A model generated the notes under the pieces. It saw nothing but the letters and a program-made list of their open reading frames with translations, was not told where the DNA came from and searched no databases. From IMG/VR virus record IMGVR_UViG_3300047548_001650, positions 1 through 31,019 of that record: a DNA stretch of 31,019 nucleotides; one strand, written 5' to 3'. This document shows positions 22,098 through 29,086 of this stretch, piece after piece. The stretch's first letter is position 1. The number at the start of each line of letters is the position of its first letter. The stretch is from a virus. The translations under genes and the position numbers were made by a program.

Positions 22098-22771
22098 GAA
22101 TTGAACTTGAAGAATGGGTAGGCGGATATATTCACGCCATTTATAACCAGCGTGGTTATATCGGGCCGCAATACAAACAATTAAAAGAGGCACAGATACC
22201 CTATTGGATCAAGCTAATGCTCGAAAAGGGCTTGGCACAGAACAGGCGACTTGCCGAAAAGGTCGCGTATGAATTTGCATTTGTGGAAAACAAAGGCGGC
22301 ATAGGCAAGCTGTTTGAACTATTTGCAGGCTTTTTAGAAAGAAACCCGACAGACATAAACAGGGTAGCTGAAGAGCGATACGAAGTATCACAAGGTCACA
22401 AATGCCGCCTATGCAACAATCTTGGCGTGGTGATGGTGCCTGTCGTTCGGCATAAAGATGGCGAAACCAGGCGATCAAAACGGGCTTATGCCTGCACCTG
22501 CGAAGTCGGCAAAAATCGTTACTCAGGTCTGATCATGATCAATTCAGAAATAGCTGATCATCTTCGAGCTGAGGAGCAGCAGGAATACCGGGAAGCCTGC
22601 GACTGGATGAGAGATCGAGGGCTGCCGCTGAAGCCCACTTTCGGCGAACTGTGGAGGCACCTGCTTTCAGGTGATGGGAGGAAACAAGCCAAAATCAGGC
22701 CAGAGCAAAACGAGCAGCGTTTGAGCCTTCAGGCTTACTACAACGGGGACGAAAGGGGGTATCTGGAATGA
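22085..22771 (+). CDS. Zinc-motif replication accessory protein
   Basis: 228 residues overlapping the initiator gene by 13 bases. The first 100 residues are helical. Cys107 and Cys110 (KCRLCNNLG) with Cys137 and Cys139 (ACTCEVGKNR) form a CxxC...CxC zinc-ribbon-like motif, reminiscent of those in phage replication and helicase-loading proteins. No P-loop is present, so it is not itself a helicase or a DnaC-type ATPase. The place after an O-like initiator is that of a helicase loader such as lambda P; this role is inference. Confidence 0.55.
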   Translation: MDEIGIELEEWVGGYIHAIYNQRGYIGPQYKQLKEAQIPYWIKLMLEKGLAQNRRLAEKVAYEFAFVENKGGIGKLFELFAGFLERNPTDINRVAEERYEVSQGHKCRLCNNLGVVMVPVVRHKDGETRRSKRAYACTCEVGKNRYSGLIMINSEIADHLRAEEQQEYREACDWMRDRGLPLKPTFGELWRHLLSGDGRKQAKIRPEQNEQRLSLQAYYNGDERGYLE

Positions 22772-23043
22772 TCCATTTTTATCCAGGCGACATTGTGAGA
22801 GACAACACCGGCACCATCGGGATCGTGACGGAAACGGTCGAATATGAGCCGAACAAGTTCAACGCCGAACGAACGCAAGTAACGGCAACCGTGCATTATG
22901 CGAACGGAAAAGAAACCAGATACTCAAAATTGAGCATGAAGGAACTGACGCTGATCCGTGAGGCAATGTCAGTTTCTGTAGCCGATCGAGAGCCGGCAAA
23001 AATGATCCGCAAGTTTATTCGTGAAATCAGGGGGCGGGAATGA
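22768..23043 (+). CDS. 91-residue protein, SH3/KOW-like N-terminus
   Basis: 91 residues with ATGA-type overlaps on both sides. The N-terminus FYPGDIVRDNTGTIGIVTETV has the look of a small beta barrel (SH3/KOW-like) used to bind nucleic acid or protein; the C-terminal half (LSMKELTLIREAM and RKFIREIRGRE) is helical and basic. Not recognised further. Part of the coupled early operon between the replication protein and RusA. Confidence 0.6.
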   Translation: MIHFYPGDIVRDNTGTIGIVTETVEYEPNKFNAERTQVTATVHYANGKETRYSKLSMKELTLIREAMSVSVADREPAKMIRKFIREIRGRE

Positions 23044-23480
23044 AAATAGAGTTTTTTGTGGCTGGAATACCAAGCCCATCGGGCAGCAAAAAAGCATTTG
23101 CCCACCCGAAAACCGGCAAAATCATTGTGATGGATACGGCCAAAAACAAGGGCAGTTGGCAAGCCCTTGTCGCGATGCACGCTCAAAAGGCAATGGCAGA
23201 CGCCGGGGCCGAAATGATTACCGGGCCGGTAATGATGGCGATAGAGTTTTCTTTCACCAGGCCAAAAAGCCATTTTGGCATCGGGAAGAATGCAGACAAG
23301 CTCAAGCCGACAGCGCCACTTGAACACACAATCAAGCCTGATTTAACGAAGCTGATCCGGTGTGCGGAAGATGCTTTAACGGGCATTGTCTGGAAGGACG
23401 ATTGCCAGGTAGTGAGTCGTGAGTCGTCAAAAGTTTACAATTCGGAAAATGGCGTATTTATCAAGGTTTGGGGGGTGTGA
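23040..23480 (+). CDS. rusA: RusA-family Holliday junction resolvase
   Basis: 146 residues. The family layout is clear: an N-terminal strand with PSPSGSKKAF, a central FSFTRPKSHFG segment, and the acidic cluster HTIKPDLTKLIRCAEDALTG followed by VWKDDCQVV. Asp101, Asp111 and Asp120/Asp121 are the expected metal-binding residues. It would cut four-way junctions made during replication and recombination before packaging, as a dimer. Start overlaps the preceding stop (AATGA), and its stop overlaps the next ATG (TGATG). Confidence 0.9.
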   Translation: MKIEFFVAGIPSPSGSKKAFAHPKTGKIIVMDTAKNKGSWQALVAMHAQKAMADAGAEMITGPVMMAIEFSFTRPKSHFGIGKNADKLKPTAPLEHTIKPDLTKLIRCAEDALTGIVWKDDCQVVSRESSKVYNSENGVFIKVWGV

Positions 23481-23743
23481 TGCGGGACAATACCTTGTTT
23501 TTTTCAGGCACTTTTGCGGAGTACGCAACCAATGCAGATTCGCTTGATTCGCTTGACGTGGTTGAAATGGTCATGGCGATTGAAGAGAAGACTTCTAAGG
23601 GCAATCAGTTGAGCCCTGAAGACATCGCTTGTATAGGCCACGTAAAGGAAAAACTGGGGGCCAACTGGCCTTCGACAATTGAAGAAATGGAACAAAAAGC
23701 GAAAGAAGAATTAGCCAGGCATGGGCTGGGGGTAGACAGATGA
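23480..23743 (+). CDS. 87-residue acidic hypothetical protein
   Basis: ATG 23480 is chosen because it overlaps the rusA stop (TGATG) as in other pairs of this operon; an upstream GTG in frame would extend into rusA. 87 residues, acidic and helical (SLDSLDVVEMVMAIEEKTSK, then IEEMEQKAKEELARHG). No known motif. Coupled to the next gene by an ATGA overlap. Confidence 0.6.
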   Translation: MRDNTLFFSGTFAEYATNADSLDSLDVVEMVMAIEEKTSKGNQLSPEDIACIGHVKEKLGANWPSTIEEMEQKAKEELARHGLGVDR

Positions 23744-23961
23744 ACGAACAGACAACACTGCTGCAATCCTGCCAGATAATACGTGAACAACGACGGATAA
23801 TCGATGAAATTATTGACCGGTCCGCCCAGGGGCCTATCCGGCTCAATTACGAAGAATCGTCGGCACTTGCAAAAAGCGAGCAATTCCGGCAAACGGTACT
23901 GGCAGGGCTGAAACAGCAGGGAATTGATACAACGGCAAGATTGACAAAATTTCAGGCGTGA
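23740..23961 (+). CDS. 73-residue helical hypothetical protein
   Basis: 73 residues, overlapping the previous gene by four bases (ATGA). Largely helical, with a coiled-coil-like segment QIIREQRRIIDEIIDRS and a C-terminal basic helix. No recognised family. Its stop overlaps a GTG that may start the next gene. Confidence 0.6.
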   Translation: MNEQTTLLQSCQIIREQRRIIDEIIDRSAQGPIRLNYEESSALAKSEQFRQTVLAGLKQQGIDTTARLTKFQA

Positions 23962-24425
23962 AAGTCAGTGGTTTTCCTTTGCCGCAGGCAGCGGGAAAGG
24001 ATTGCGCGATACCGCAAGAGGGCACGGACGCCCGATATTTCAAGAAAGATGGAAATATGAAAGAGTTAATTGAGCAGTACAAACGTATTCAGGCCATAGC
24101 TACCGGCCTGCGGCATGTTCATCAAGATATTCCCGGCCTTATCTCTGACGAAGCTATCCAGTTGATCAACGACCAGCTCAATGCCAAGCTGGACTCACTG
24201 GCCCATCAGATTACCAATTTGATTCAGGGCAACCCGCCAGAGGAGCCTGAGCCAACACACAAGCCACTCTGGGCAGTGATTGCCGCCGGAGAGCCTGATT
24301 ATGAGGCAAGATCCAGAGGGATCATGGGCAGCACGAAATATCGCGTGTATTTTTCAAAACAAGATGCTTTGGAATCTATCGGCGATAGCATCGACAAAAA
24401 GGTCGTTCCAGTCTGGGGGGAGTAA
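23958..24425 (+). CDS. Hypothetical protein with uncertain start
   Basis: From GTG 23958 (GTGA overlap with the previous stop) 155 residues; from ATG 24057 (GATGGAAAT upstream) 122 residues. The first 33 residues from the GTG look less protein-like than the rest, which favours 24057. The body is helical (LIEQYKRIQAIATGLRHVHQD, then DQLNAKLDSLAHQITNLIQG), with a Pro/Glu linker and a small C-terminal alpha/beta part (KYRVYFSKQDALESIGDSID). Function unknown. Confidence 0.55.
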   Translation: MKVSGFPLPQAAGKDCAIPQEGTDARYFKKDGNMKELIEQYKRIQAIATGLRHVHQDIPGLISDEAIQLINDQLNAKLDSLAHQITNLIQGNPPEEPEPTHKPLWAVIAAGEPDYEARSRGIMGSTKYRVYFSKQDALESIGDSIDKKVVPVWGE

Positions 24426-24428
24426 AAC

Positions 24429-24485
24429 ATGAGCGTTGAAATCACACCCGCCCTGCTTGCAGAGTGGCGACAGAAGGCGGAGGCG
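24429..24485 (+). repeat. 57-base direct repeat, copy 1
   Basis: The first 57 bases of this gene match 25422-25478 with a single mismatch (the seventh base). Sequence diverges immediately before the ATG and after the repeat, marking recombination endpoints. Confidence 0.9.
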
Positions 24486-24680
24486 ATTGAAGATAGTCAA
24501 AATCCTGACCCAAGATTACCAGATCTTGTAATGCTAATTTTACGACTATCACACGCCCTGAAAACGCATAATTCTAATCATGATTTGCCCGGAAAGGCAG
24601 AGGATTATTTGCGACGCAAAAACCTTATGCCCGACGTGGAACAGGTGATTTTGAGAAATAGAGGAGATCAAGCAAGATGA
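24429..24680 (+). CDS. 83-residue protein with Ea22-type N-terminus
   Basis: 83 residues. The first 19 residues (MSVEITPALLAEWRQKAEA) are nearly identical, at DNA and protein level, to the start of the gene at 25422, which has Ea22-like features. The remainder is a different, helical sequence (LVMLILRLSHALKTHN). So this gene appears to be a mosaic of a shared N-terminal cassette and an unrelated tail. Coupled by ATGA to the next gene. Confidence 0.6.
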   Translation: MSVEITPALLAEWRQKAEAIEDSQNPDPRLPDLVMLILRLSHALKTHNSNHDLPGKAEDYLRRKNLMPDVEQVILRNRGDQAR

Positions 24681-24946
24681 GCGATCGTTGCACTGAGACC
24701 TTAGACCGGCTATACCTTGAGTATAGCCAGCTAACTTTTGCCAAAACAGCAAAAGAGGCAAGATTAGAAACAGCGATTGAACTCCTGAATTCTGTAGTTT
24801 CAAAATTACAGGATGTTGAAAAAGACTATTTAAAATTCCTCGATGAGTTTGAATATTACTGGACAAAGGGTTCACGAGATGACTTGGAGTCACTTTACAA
24901 AAGGGTAGTAGATGCCCTCGAAAAAGAGAAAGGAAATGCGAAATGA
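24677..24946 (+). CDS. 89-residue coiled-coil hypothetical protein
   Basis: 89 residues, highly helical and charged (ETAIELLNSVVSKLQDVEKD, YKRVVDALEKEKGNAK), with lower GC than its neighbours. ATGA overlaps on both sides. No recognised motif; a small oligomeric accessory protein. Confidence 0.6.
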   Translation: MSDRCTETLDRLYLEYSQLTFAKTAKEARLETAIELLNSVVSKLQDVEKDYLKFLDEFEYYWTKGSRDDLESLYKRVVDALEKEKGNAK

Positions 24947-25425
24947 TCGTGCAAGAGCAGATTCAGCAATTGCGGGATGATATTGAGACGCTTAGGCAAG
25001 GTCTTGAGGCGTTCAAACGGCACAAAATGCATTCTGCTGAATGCTATCTTGATTCTGCCTTGGGTTCGTTAGAAGACGAGCTTGCCGCCCTTGTGGCGCG
25101 GGCGGCGGTTGAGGCTGATCCGTGGAAAGTCGCGAAACAAATAATTGCAGCTTATGAAATGGAAATGCCCCAAGTTTCCAACAATGTTTTCCAAATGATT
25201 TGCTACATTCGACACCTTAACGCCGAAATCGAACGGCTTAACGAAGAGCTCGCTAATAGGCCAATTGTGTATTACGCCACGCATAAGAAAGACATGTATT
25301 TTGCTTCGAGATACAACACCCCCACTGAGCCAATGCTGTACACAAAGAAGGAAACTGAATTTCTAAAAAATACTGATTCTTACCATATCTATGATTTTGT
25401 GCCTTATAAAGGTGACAAACAATGA
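24943..25425 (+). CDS. 160-residue coiled-coil accessory protein
   Basis: 160 residues. An N-terminal coiled coil (IQQLRDDIETLRQGLEAFKR), further helices to about 110 and a C-terminal part rich in Tyr and Lys (YYATHKKDMYFASRYN) that is probably beta-rich. The local layout, sited just before the Ea22-type gene and ATGA-coupled to both neighbours, is typical of variable phage accessory genes. Family not recognised. Confidence 0.58.
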   Translation: MIVQEQIQQLRDDIETLRQGLEAFKRHKMHSAECYLDSALGSLEDELAALVARAAVEADPWKVAKQIIAAYEMEMPQVSNNVFQMICYIRHLNAEIERLNEELANRPIVYYATHKKDMYFASRYNTPTEPMLYTKKETEFLKNTDSYHIYDFVPYKGDKQ

Positions 25426-25478
25426 GCATTGAAATCACACCCGCCCTGCTTGCAGAGTGGCGACAGAAGGCGGAGGCG
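25422..25478 (+). repeat. 57-base direct repeat, copy 2
   Basis: Second copy of the near-identical 57-base repeat starting at 24429, one mismatch, 993 bases downstream and exactly aligned with the start codon. Confidence 0.9.
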
Positions 25479-25874
25479 GCAGGGGGTAAGCAGTGGGAAG
25501 TCTATGAGTCAAGCGACGGTATTTTTATCGTAGATGCGAACGATGGTGAAGGGCCACATCTTGCAGAAGTGTGGTGGCCAAAAGAGGCAAACCACATCGC
25601 TGCCGCCAATCCTGCCGTTGTGCTGGCACTGGTGGCAGAGATCGCAAAGCTGAAAGCCGAGTCAATCGAAAAAGATATTCAGCGTGCCGAAGGTGTCTTA
25701 CGCATGTTTCGAGGGGAGCAGCAGGATTTTTTAGGCATTTTCAGCGAAAGAGATTTGATCGCTGAAGGGCTTGATAAGCCCGCCGATGCTGACGGCACAA
25801 CGGCTGGTATTTGGGCAAGTTTCATTGAGCGAAAACAGCTTGAGGCGGAACAGTACAGGAGCCTTGCAAAATGA
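25422..25874 (+). CDS. Ea22-like early protein
   Basis: 150 residues. After the shared MSIEITPALLAEWRQKAEA start, the protein has the Ea22/ead pattern: KQWEVYESSDGIFIVDANDG, then HLAEVWWPKEANHIAAANP followed by VVLALVAEIAKLKAE. This family is common in lambdoid early regions and its role is poorly known. The C-terminal third is a helical extension. ATGA-coupled on both sides. Confidence 0.72.
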   Translation: MSIEITPALLAEWRQKAEAAGGKQWEVYESSDGIFIVDANDGEGPHLAEVWWPKEANHIAAANPAVVLALVAEIAKLKAESIEKDIQRAEGVLRMFRGEQQDFLGIFSERDLIAEGLDKPADADGTTAGIWASFIERKQLEAEQYRSLAK

Positions 25875-26155
25875 TCAAGCCTGAAGATATTACGCAACAA
25901 CAGGCCGAACGATTCGCCGAATTAATGGATGCCGATTTCGGGCGGTTCCTAAATGATTATCAGGCAATCCCGGTTGATAAGTTTGCCAACGCCTTAATTG
26001 AGGCCGGCATTGTCAGTCCGCCGGTGTATGCGATTCAACATAATGGCGTCAACACGTTTGGTCTATTCTCAAATGAAAATGCAACTACCTTCCTAAAATC
26101 TTTTCGTCATCCTGAAAAATATGCGGTGGAACACTGGAAGGGGCAGGCTGAATGA
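25871..26155 (+). CDS. 94-residue hypothetical protein
   Basis: 94 residues with ATGA overlaps at both ends. Helical first half (ITQQQAERFAELMDADFGRF), then a beta-like part (YAIQHNGVNTFGLFSNENAT). No recognised family. Its size and place suggest a small accessory protein of the early operon. Confidence 0.6.
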   Translation: MIKPEDITQQQAERFAELMDADFGRFLNDYQAIPVDKFANALIEAGIVSPPVYAIQHNGVNTFGLFSNENATTFLKSFRHPEKYAVEHWKGQAE

Positions 26156-26682
26156 GCGACCCTATCAACCCCAATCATTACAAGAGCCATCCCAGCGGCA
26201 TAGAATGCATCCAGATCACCGAACATCTGAATTTCTGCCGTGGGAATGCGATTAAATACCTTTGGCGGGCGGGCGAAAAGGGCGATGTGATCGAGGACTT
26301 GCGGAAGGCGAAATGGTACGTTGAGCGGGAAATTGCAAGGCTGGAGTTTATCGAGAAAGACAAGTTCAGATCAGAAGAGATTTTGGTCGGTGAAGGATTG
26401 GAAGGGGAAACAAGCATGAATCAACGAAAAACAGTGGCAGGCAAGAGCTTTGCCAGTTGCCCAAAATGCAAAGCGATTATCAGTTATAACCGCGCAAAGG
26501 ATGCAGAAATAGAACAGGCCAGGGACGCGGAAAAGGCTTTTCAGGTGGCAACGGCGGCAATGCTGGAAGCAAGCCGCAAAGAAAAGATCAGACGTGACCA
26601 CGTTGAAATCTACCTGAAAGACAAAATTCATCAGCTTGAGACCGAAATCAAGGAAATGCAGGAAAACAGACGCACAACCTGA
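26152..26682 (+). CDS. DUF3310 protein with C-terminal extension
   Basis: 176 residues. Residues 3-65 carry the DUF3310 signature: INPNHYKSHPSGIECIQITE, GNAIKYLWRAGEKGDVIEDL, RKAKWYVEREI. This small helical domain is widespread in phages and sometimes annotated as a nucleotide-metabolism protein; activity is not established. Residues 90-176 are different: a CPKCKAII motif and a long coiled coil. An in-frame ATG at 26416 with GGAAGGGG upstream could express this second part separately. Confidence 0.78.
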   Translation: MSDPINPNHYKSHPSGIECIQITEHLNFCRGNAIKYLWRAGEKGDVIEDLRKAKWYVEREIARLEFIEKDKFRSEEILVGEGLEGETSMNQRKTVAGKSFASCPKCKAIISYNRAKDAEIEQARDAEKAFQVATAAMLEASRKEKIRRDHVEIYLKDKIHQLETEIKEMQENRRTT

Positions 26683-26692
26683 AGGAGCAGCG

Positions 26693-27211
26693 ATGAAGAC
26701 AATTTACTTATCACCAATCGAGTTGCAGGACGCTATTGACAAAAATTTTTCGGCTTATTATTGTCAAGATAAGCTAGCTTTATTGTCTTCAGAAATACCG
26801 ATTACCGAAGAGCAAGCGGAAACCATCGCAGATAAATCTCTGGCCAATGCCATCAAGGGGCATGGACTCACGCTGGTGGGGATGGAAAGCGCGGAAGGCT
26901 GGAAAGAGCCGGCACCTTACCAGCCCTGTAAAATCTGCGACAATGGCCGCAAGCTGGCAACTCAAAAAAGCCAATTTGCCCTGTGCATTGCTTGTACACG
27001 GGCATCAATGCCACTGGAACGATTGATTACGGTGGCGCTGAAAACACTTAATGCCAACGTGGCAAAAACGCGGCTGTTTACCAGCCTGGCAATTCAGGCA
27101 AGGGCCAACGCCCAACGCTTACAGCGGGCAAGCGTGAGAAGGCCGGGAAGTGGACGACGCGGGGCCGATCCAGGCAGGGCCGCTATTGAGAGCCTCAAGG
27201 GCCGGAAGTAA
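26693..27211 (+). CDS. 172-residue zinc-motif protein before the terminase
   Basis: ATG 26693 is chosen because AAGGAG lies at 26682-26687; a longer frame upstream lacks an SD. 172 residues. Cys79, Cys82, Cys98 and Cys101 form a CxxC-x15-CxxC zinc-ribbon-like motif (CKICDNG and LCIACTRA). The tail is Arg-rich (RASVRRPGSGRRGADPGRAA) and could contact nucleic acid. It ends at the ATG of the small terminase gene, so it may be a late-gene regulator or packaging accessory; this is inference from position. Confidence 0.6.
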   Translation: MKTIYLSPIELQDAIDKNFSAYYCQDKLALLSSEIPITEEQAETIADKSLANAIKGHGLTLVGMESAEGWKEPAPYQPCKICDNGRKLATQKSQFALCIACTRASMPLERLITVALKTLNANVAKTRLFTSLAIQARANAQRLQRASVRRPGSGRRGADPGRAAIESLKGRK

Positions 27212-27870
27212 TGCCAGTAAAGCGACCCTGGCACCGGCAAGATAACGAATCAGAATACGCTTTCAAGCTCTTTGAAGCGTATCTGGGTCTAAAAGGTAAT
27301 CGAAGCATACGCAAGGCCGTTGCTGCCTATTCCGAAAAATCACCAGTCCCAGCAAGTAATACAAATGCTGGAATAATTAGTAAAAACAACAACTGGAAGG
27401 CTCGGGCGCTAGCCTACGACCATTTCAAGCAAGAGAAAAAAGACGAAGCGATACGGCAACGGCTGCACCGAGAGCAAGCCGTTTTAGCCAAGAAGCGGAT
27501 CAAGGGCCGGGAAATCGTTCTCGAAGAAGCGATAAGGCACCTTGAAGCAATTCAAAACCGCAACCTGGCAGGGCTTGAAGCCGGCGAGCTGCAAAAACAC
27601 GTTGCTATTTTGCGGCAAACATTTGAGTTAATCGGGCTGGGGACGCTAGATTCTGAACACCAACTACGCAGCTTACCTCAGAAAGCAAGCGGCCGAATAC
27701 GAAGCGTTAAAGCAAGCCAAGACCCGGAAAGACTACTCGAGTTACCGGACCAGTCCAACGCGGTTCAATGCGGAGATTCTGAAGCGGAAACCGTATTGGA
27801 CGAAACAAATCGAGATTTGCAAGGCAGCGGCGGACCCGAAAATCAGAACGATTCTGGTTCCAGCGGGTAA
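27211..27870 (+). CDS. terS: Small terminase subunit candidate
   Basis: 219 residues as the frame stands. Residues 1-60 (YLGLKGNRSIRKAVAAYSEKS) suggest an N-terminal helix-turn-helix for pac/cos recognition, and residues 75-148 form an oligomerisation helix pair (EIVLEEAIRHLEAIQNRNLA, ELQKHVAILRQTFELIGLG). After about residue 148 the sequence turns low-complexity (Ser, Gly, Asn, Asp) and overlaps by 220 bases the large-terminase frame that encodes Walker A. So the true protein may end near 27650 or be joined by a frameshift to the large subunit. Identity is from position and architecture. Confidence 0.62.
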   Translation: MPVKRPWHRQDNESEYAFKLFEAYLGLKGNRSIRKAVAAYSEKSPVPASNTNAGIISKNNNWKARALAYDHFKQEKKDEAIRQRLHREQAVLAKKRIKGREIVLEEAIRHLEAIQNRNLAGLEAGELQKHVAILRQTFELIGLGTLDSEHQLRSLPQKASGRIRSVKASQDPERLLELPDQSNAVQCGDSEAETVLDETNRDLQGSGGPENQNDSGSSG

Positions 27871-29086
27871 CGGTGTCGGCAAGTCGTTTTTAGGGGCGGG
27901 CATTGCGCTTTGGTACTTGTTTTCGTTCCAGGGCTCAAAAGTAGTCACGACTGGGCCGACATTTGACCAGCTCATCCGTATCTTGTGGGCCAATATTTTC
28001 GGGGCTTACTACGGTTCCGAACTTAACGGGCAGGCCCGCGATCTGCAAAAACCGCCCACGTTGGAGCTTGGAAAAGACTGGTTCTGCACGGGCATCAATC
28101 CAGACAACATCGAAGCGGCATCGGGTTATCACGGTGAAAAATTGCTGGCGCTCGTCGATGAGTCAAGCGCTCTTACAGCCGATAAGCAGGCCGCGATTAA
28201 CTCTTGGGACCCGGAAAAAAGAATCTACCTGGGCAACCCGATACGACCTGACGGCCCGTTTTATGAGATGTGCCAACGGCAACTGATCGAACCCGACCCG
28301 GCAACGGTATTGATCAAGATACCTTCAACGGAGTCACCAGCGATCAAAGCAGGGCAGAGGCGAAGCCCTGAAGGCTTTGTCGGGCTTGATTGGCTGGATG
28401 ATCGGCGCCGGGACTATGGCGAAGATTCAATTTGGTGGCAATCGCACGTTCTGGCAGAGTTTCCAGACAGCGCAGAGGGGCTTTACCCGCGTGATTGGAT
28501 TGACCGGGCCGTTTTCAGCAAGGTTGACGGTGAATACCGATCAGACCCGGCTTTAACAATCGACCTGGCAGCCGGCCGCGGTGGTGACAGGTCTGTCATA
28601 TTGGTTCGTGACCAGCGGCAAGTTTTGCACATGGAATGGTCGAACCAATGGAGCATGGAAGAGACGGCGGCACGGGCAAAAACGCAGTTTGACCGCTTCA
28701 AAATTCGGCCGGCCAGGGTGGTATATGACCACTCAGGATTAGGCGAGGGATTCAAAAAATACCTGGAACTTGCCGGCTTGCATGGCGCCACCGGTTTTCA
28801 GGGCGGATCGGCCGCAAAAGGATTCGAGAAGCGGTTCGAAAATCTCAAGACAGCGGCCGCCTGGCGACTGAGGCAGCGGCTAGACCAAAACACGCAACCA
28901 ATTCCGTTTGTGATCCCTCAGCACCTGGCGAGCGAGATGCGCGGGGAATTGCAGGCGTTTACCTACGAAATCACAGGGAAAGACAAGTTGAAACTGACCG
29001 AAAAAGAAAAGATCAGAAGCCGAATCGGGCGAAGCCCTGACCTGGCCGATGCTCTCATCATGTCGTTTGTGATGGTGGACGTATGA
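27650..29086 (+). CDS. terL: Large terminase subunit; start codon unresolved
   Basis: The open frame begins after a TAG at 27647-27649 and runs 478 codons, a normal length. It carries Walker A PAGNGVGKSFLGA (bases 27860-27898), Walker B LLALVDESSAL, and the RNase-H-like nuclease acids in ALTIDLAAGRGGDRS, RVVYDHSGLGEG and SPDLADALIMSF. It pumps DNA into the prohead and cuts it. There is no ATG, GTG or TTG before a TTG at 27915, which is past Walker A and would give a dead ATPase. Translation therefore needs an ATT or CTG start (27650/27653), a +1 frameshift from the small-subunit frame, or a base error. The stop overlaps the portal ATG. Confidence 0.85.
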   Translation: MLNTNYAAYLRKQAAEYEALKQAKTRKDYSSYRTSPTRFNAEILKRKPYWTKQIEICKAAADPKIRTILVPAGNGVGKSFLGAGIALWYLFSFQGSKVVTTGPTFDQLIRILWANIFGAYYGSELNGQARDLQKPPTLELGKDWFCTGINPDNIEAASGYHGEKLLALVDESSALTADKQAAINSWDPEKRIYLGNPIRPDGPFYEMCQRQLIEPDPATVLIKIPSTESPAIKAGQRRSPEGFVGLDWLDDRRRDYGEDSIWWQSHVLAEFPDSAEGLYPRDWIDRAVFSKVDGEYRSDPALTIDLAAGRGGDRSVILVRDQRQVLHMEWSNQWSMEETAARAKTQFDRFKIRPARVVYDHSGLGEGFKKYLELAGLHGATGFQGGSAAKGFEKRFENLKTAAAWRLRQRLDQNTQPIPFVIPQHLASEMRGELQAFTYEITGKDKLKLTEKEKIRSRIGRSPDLADALIMSFVMVDV

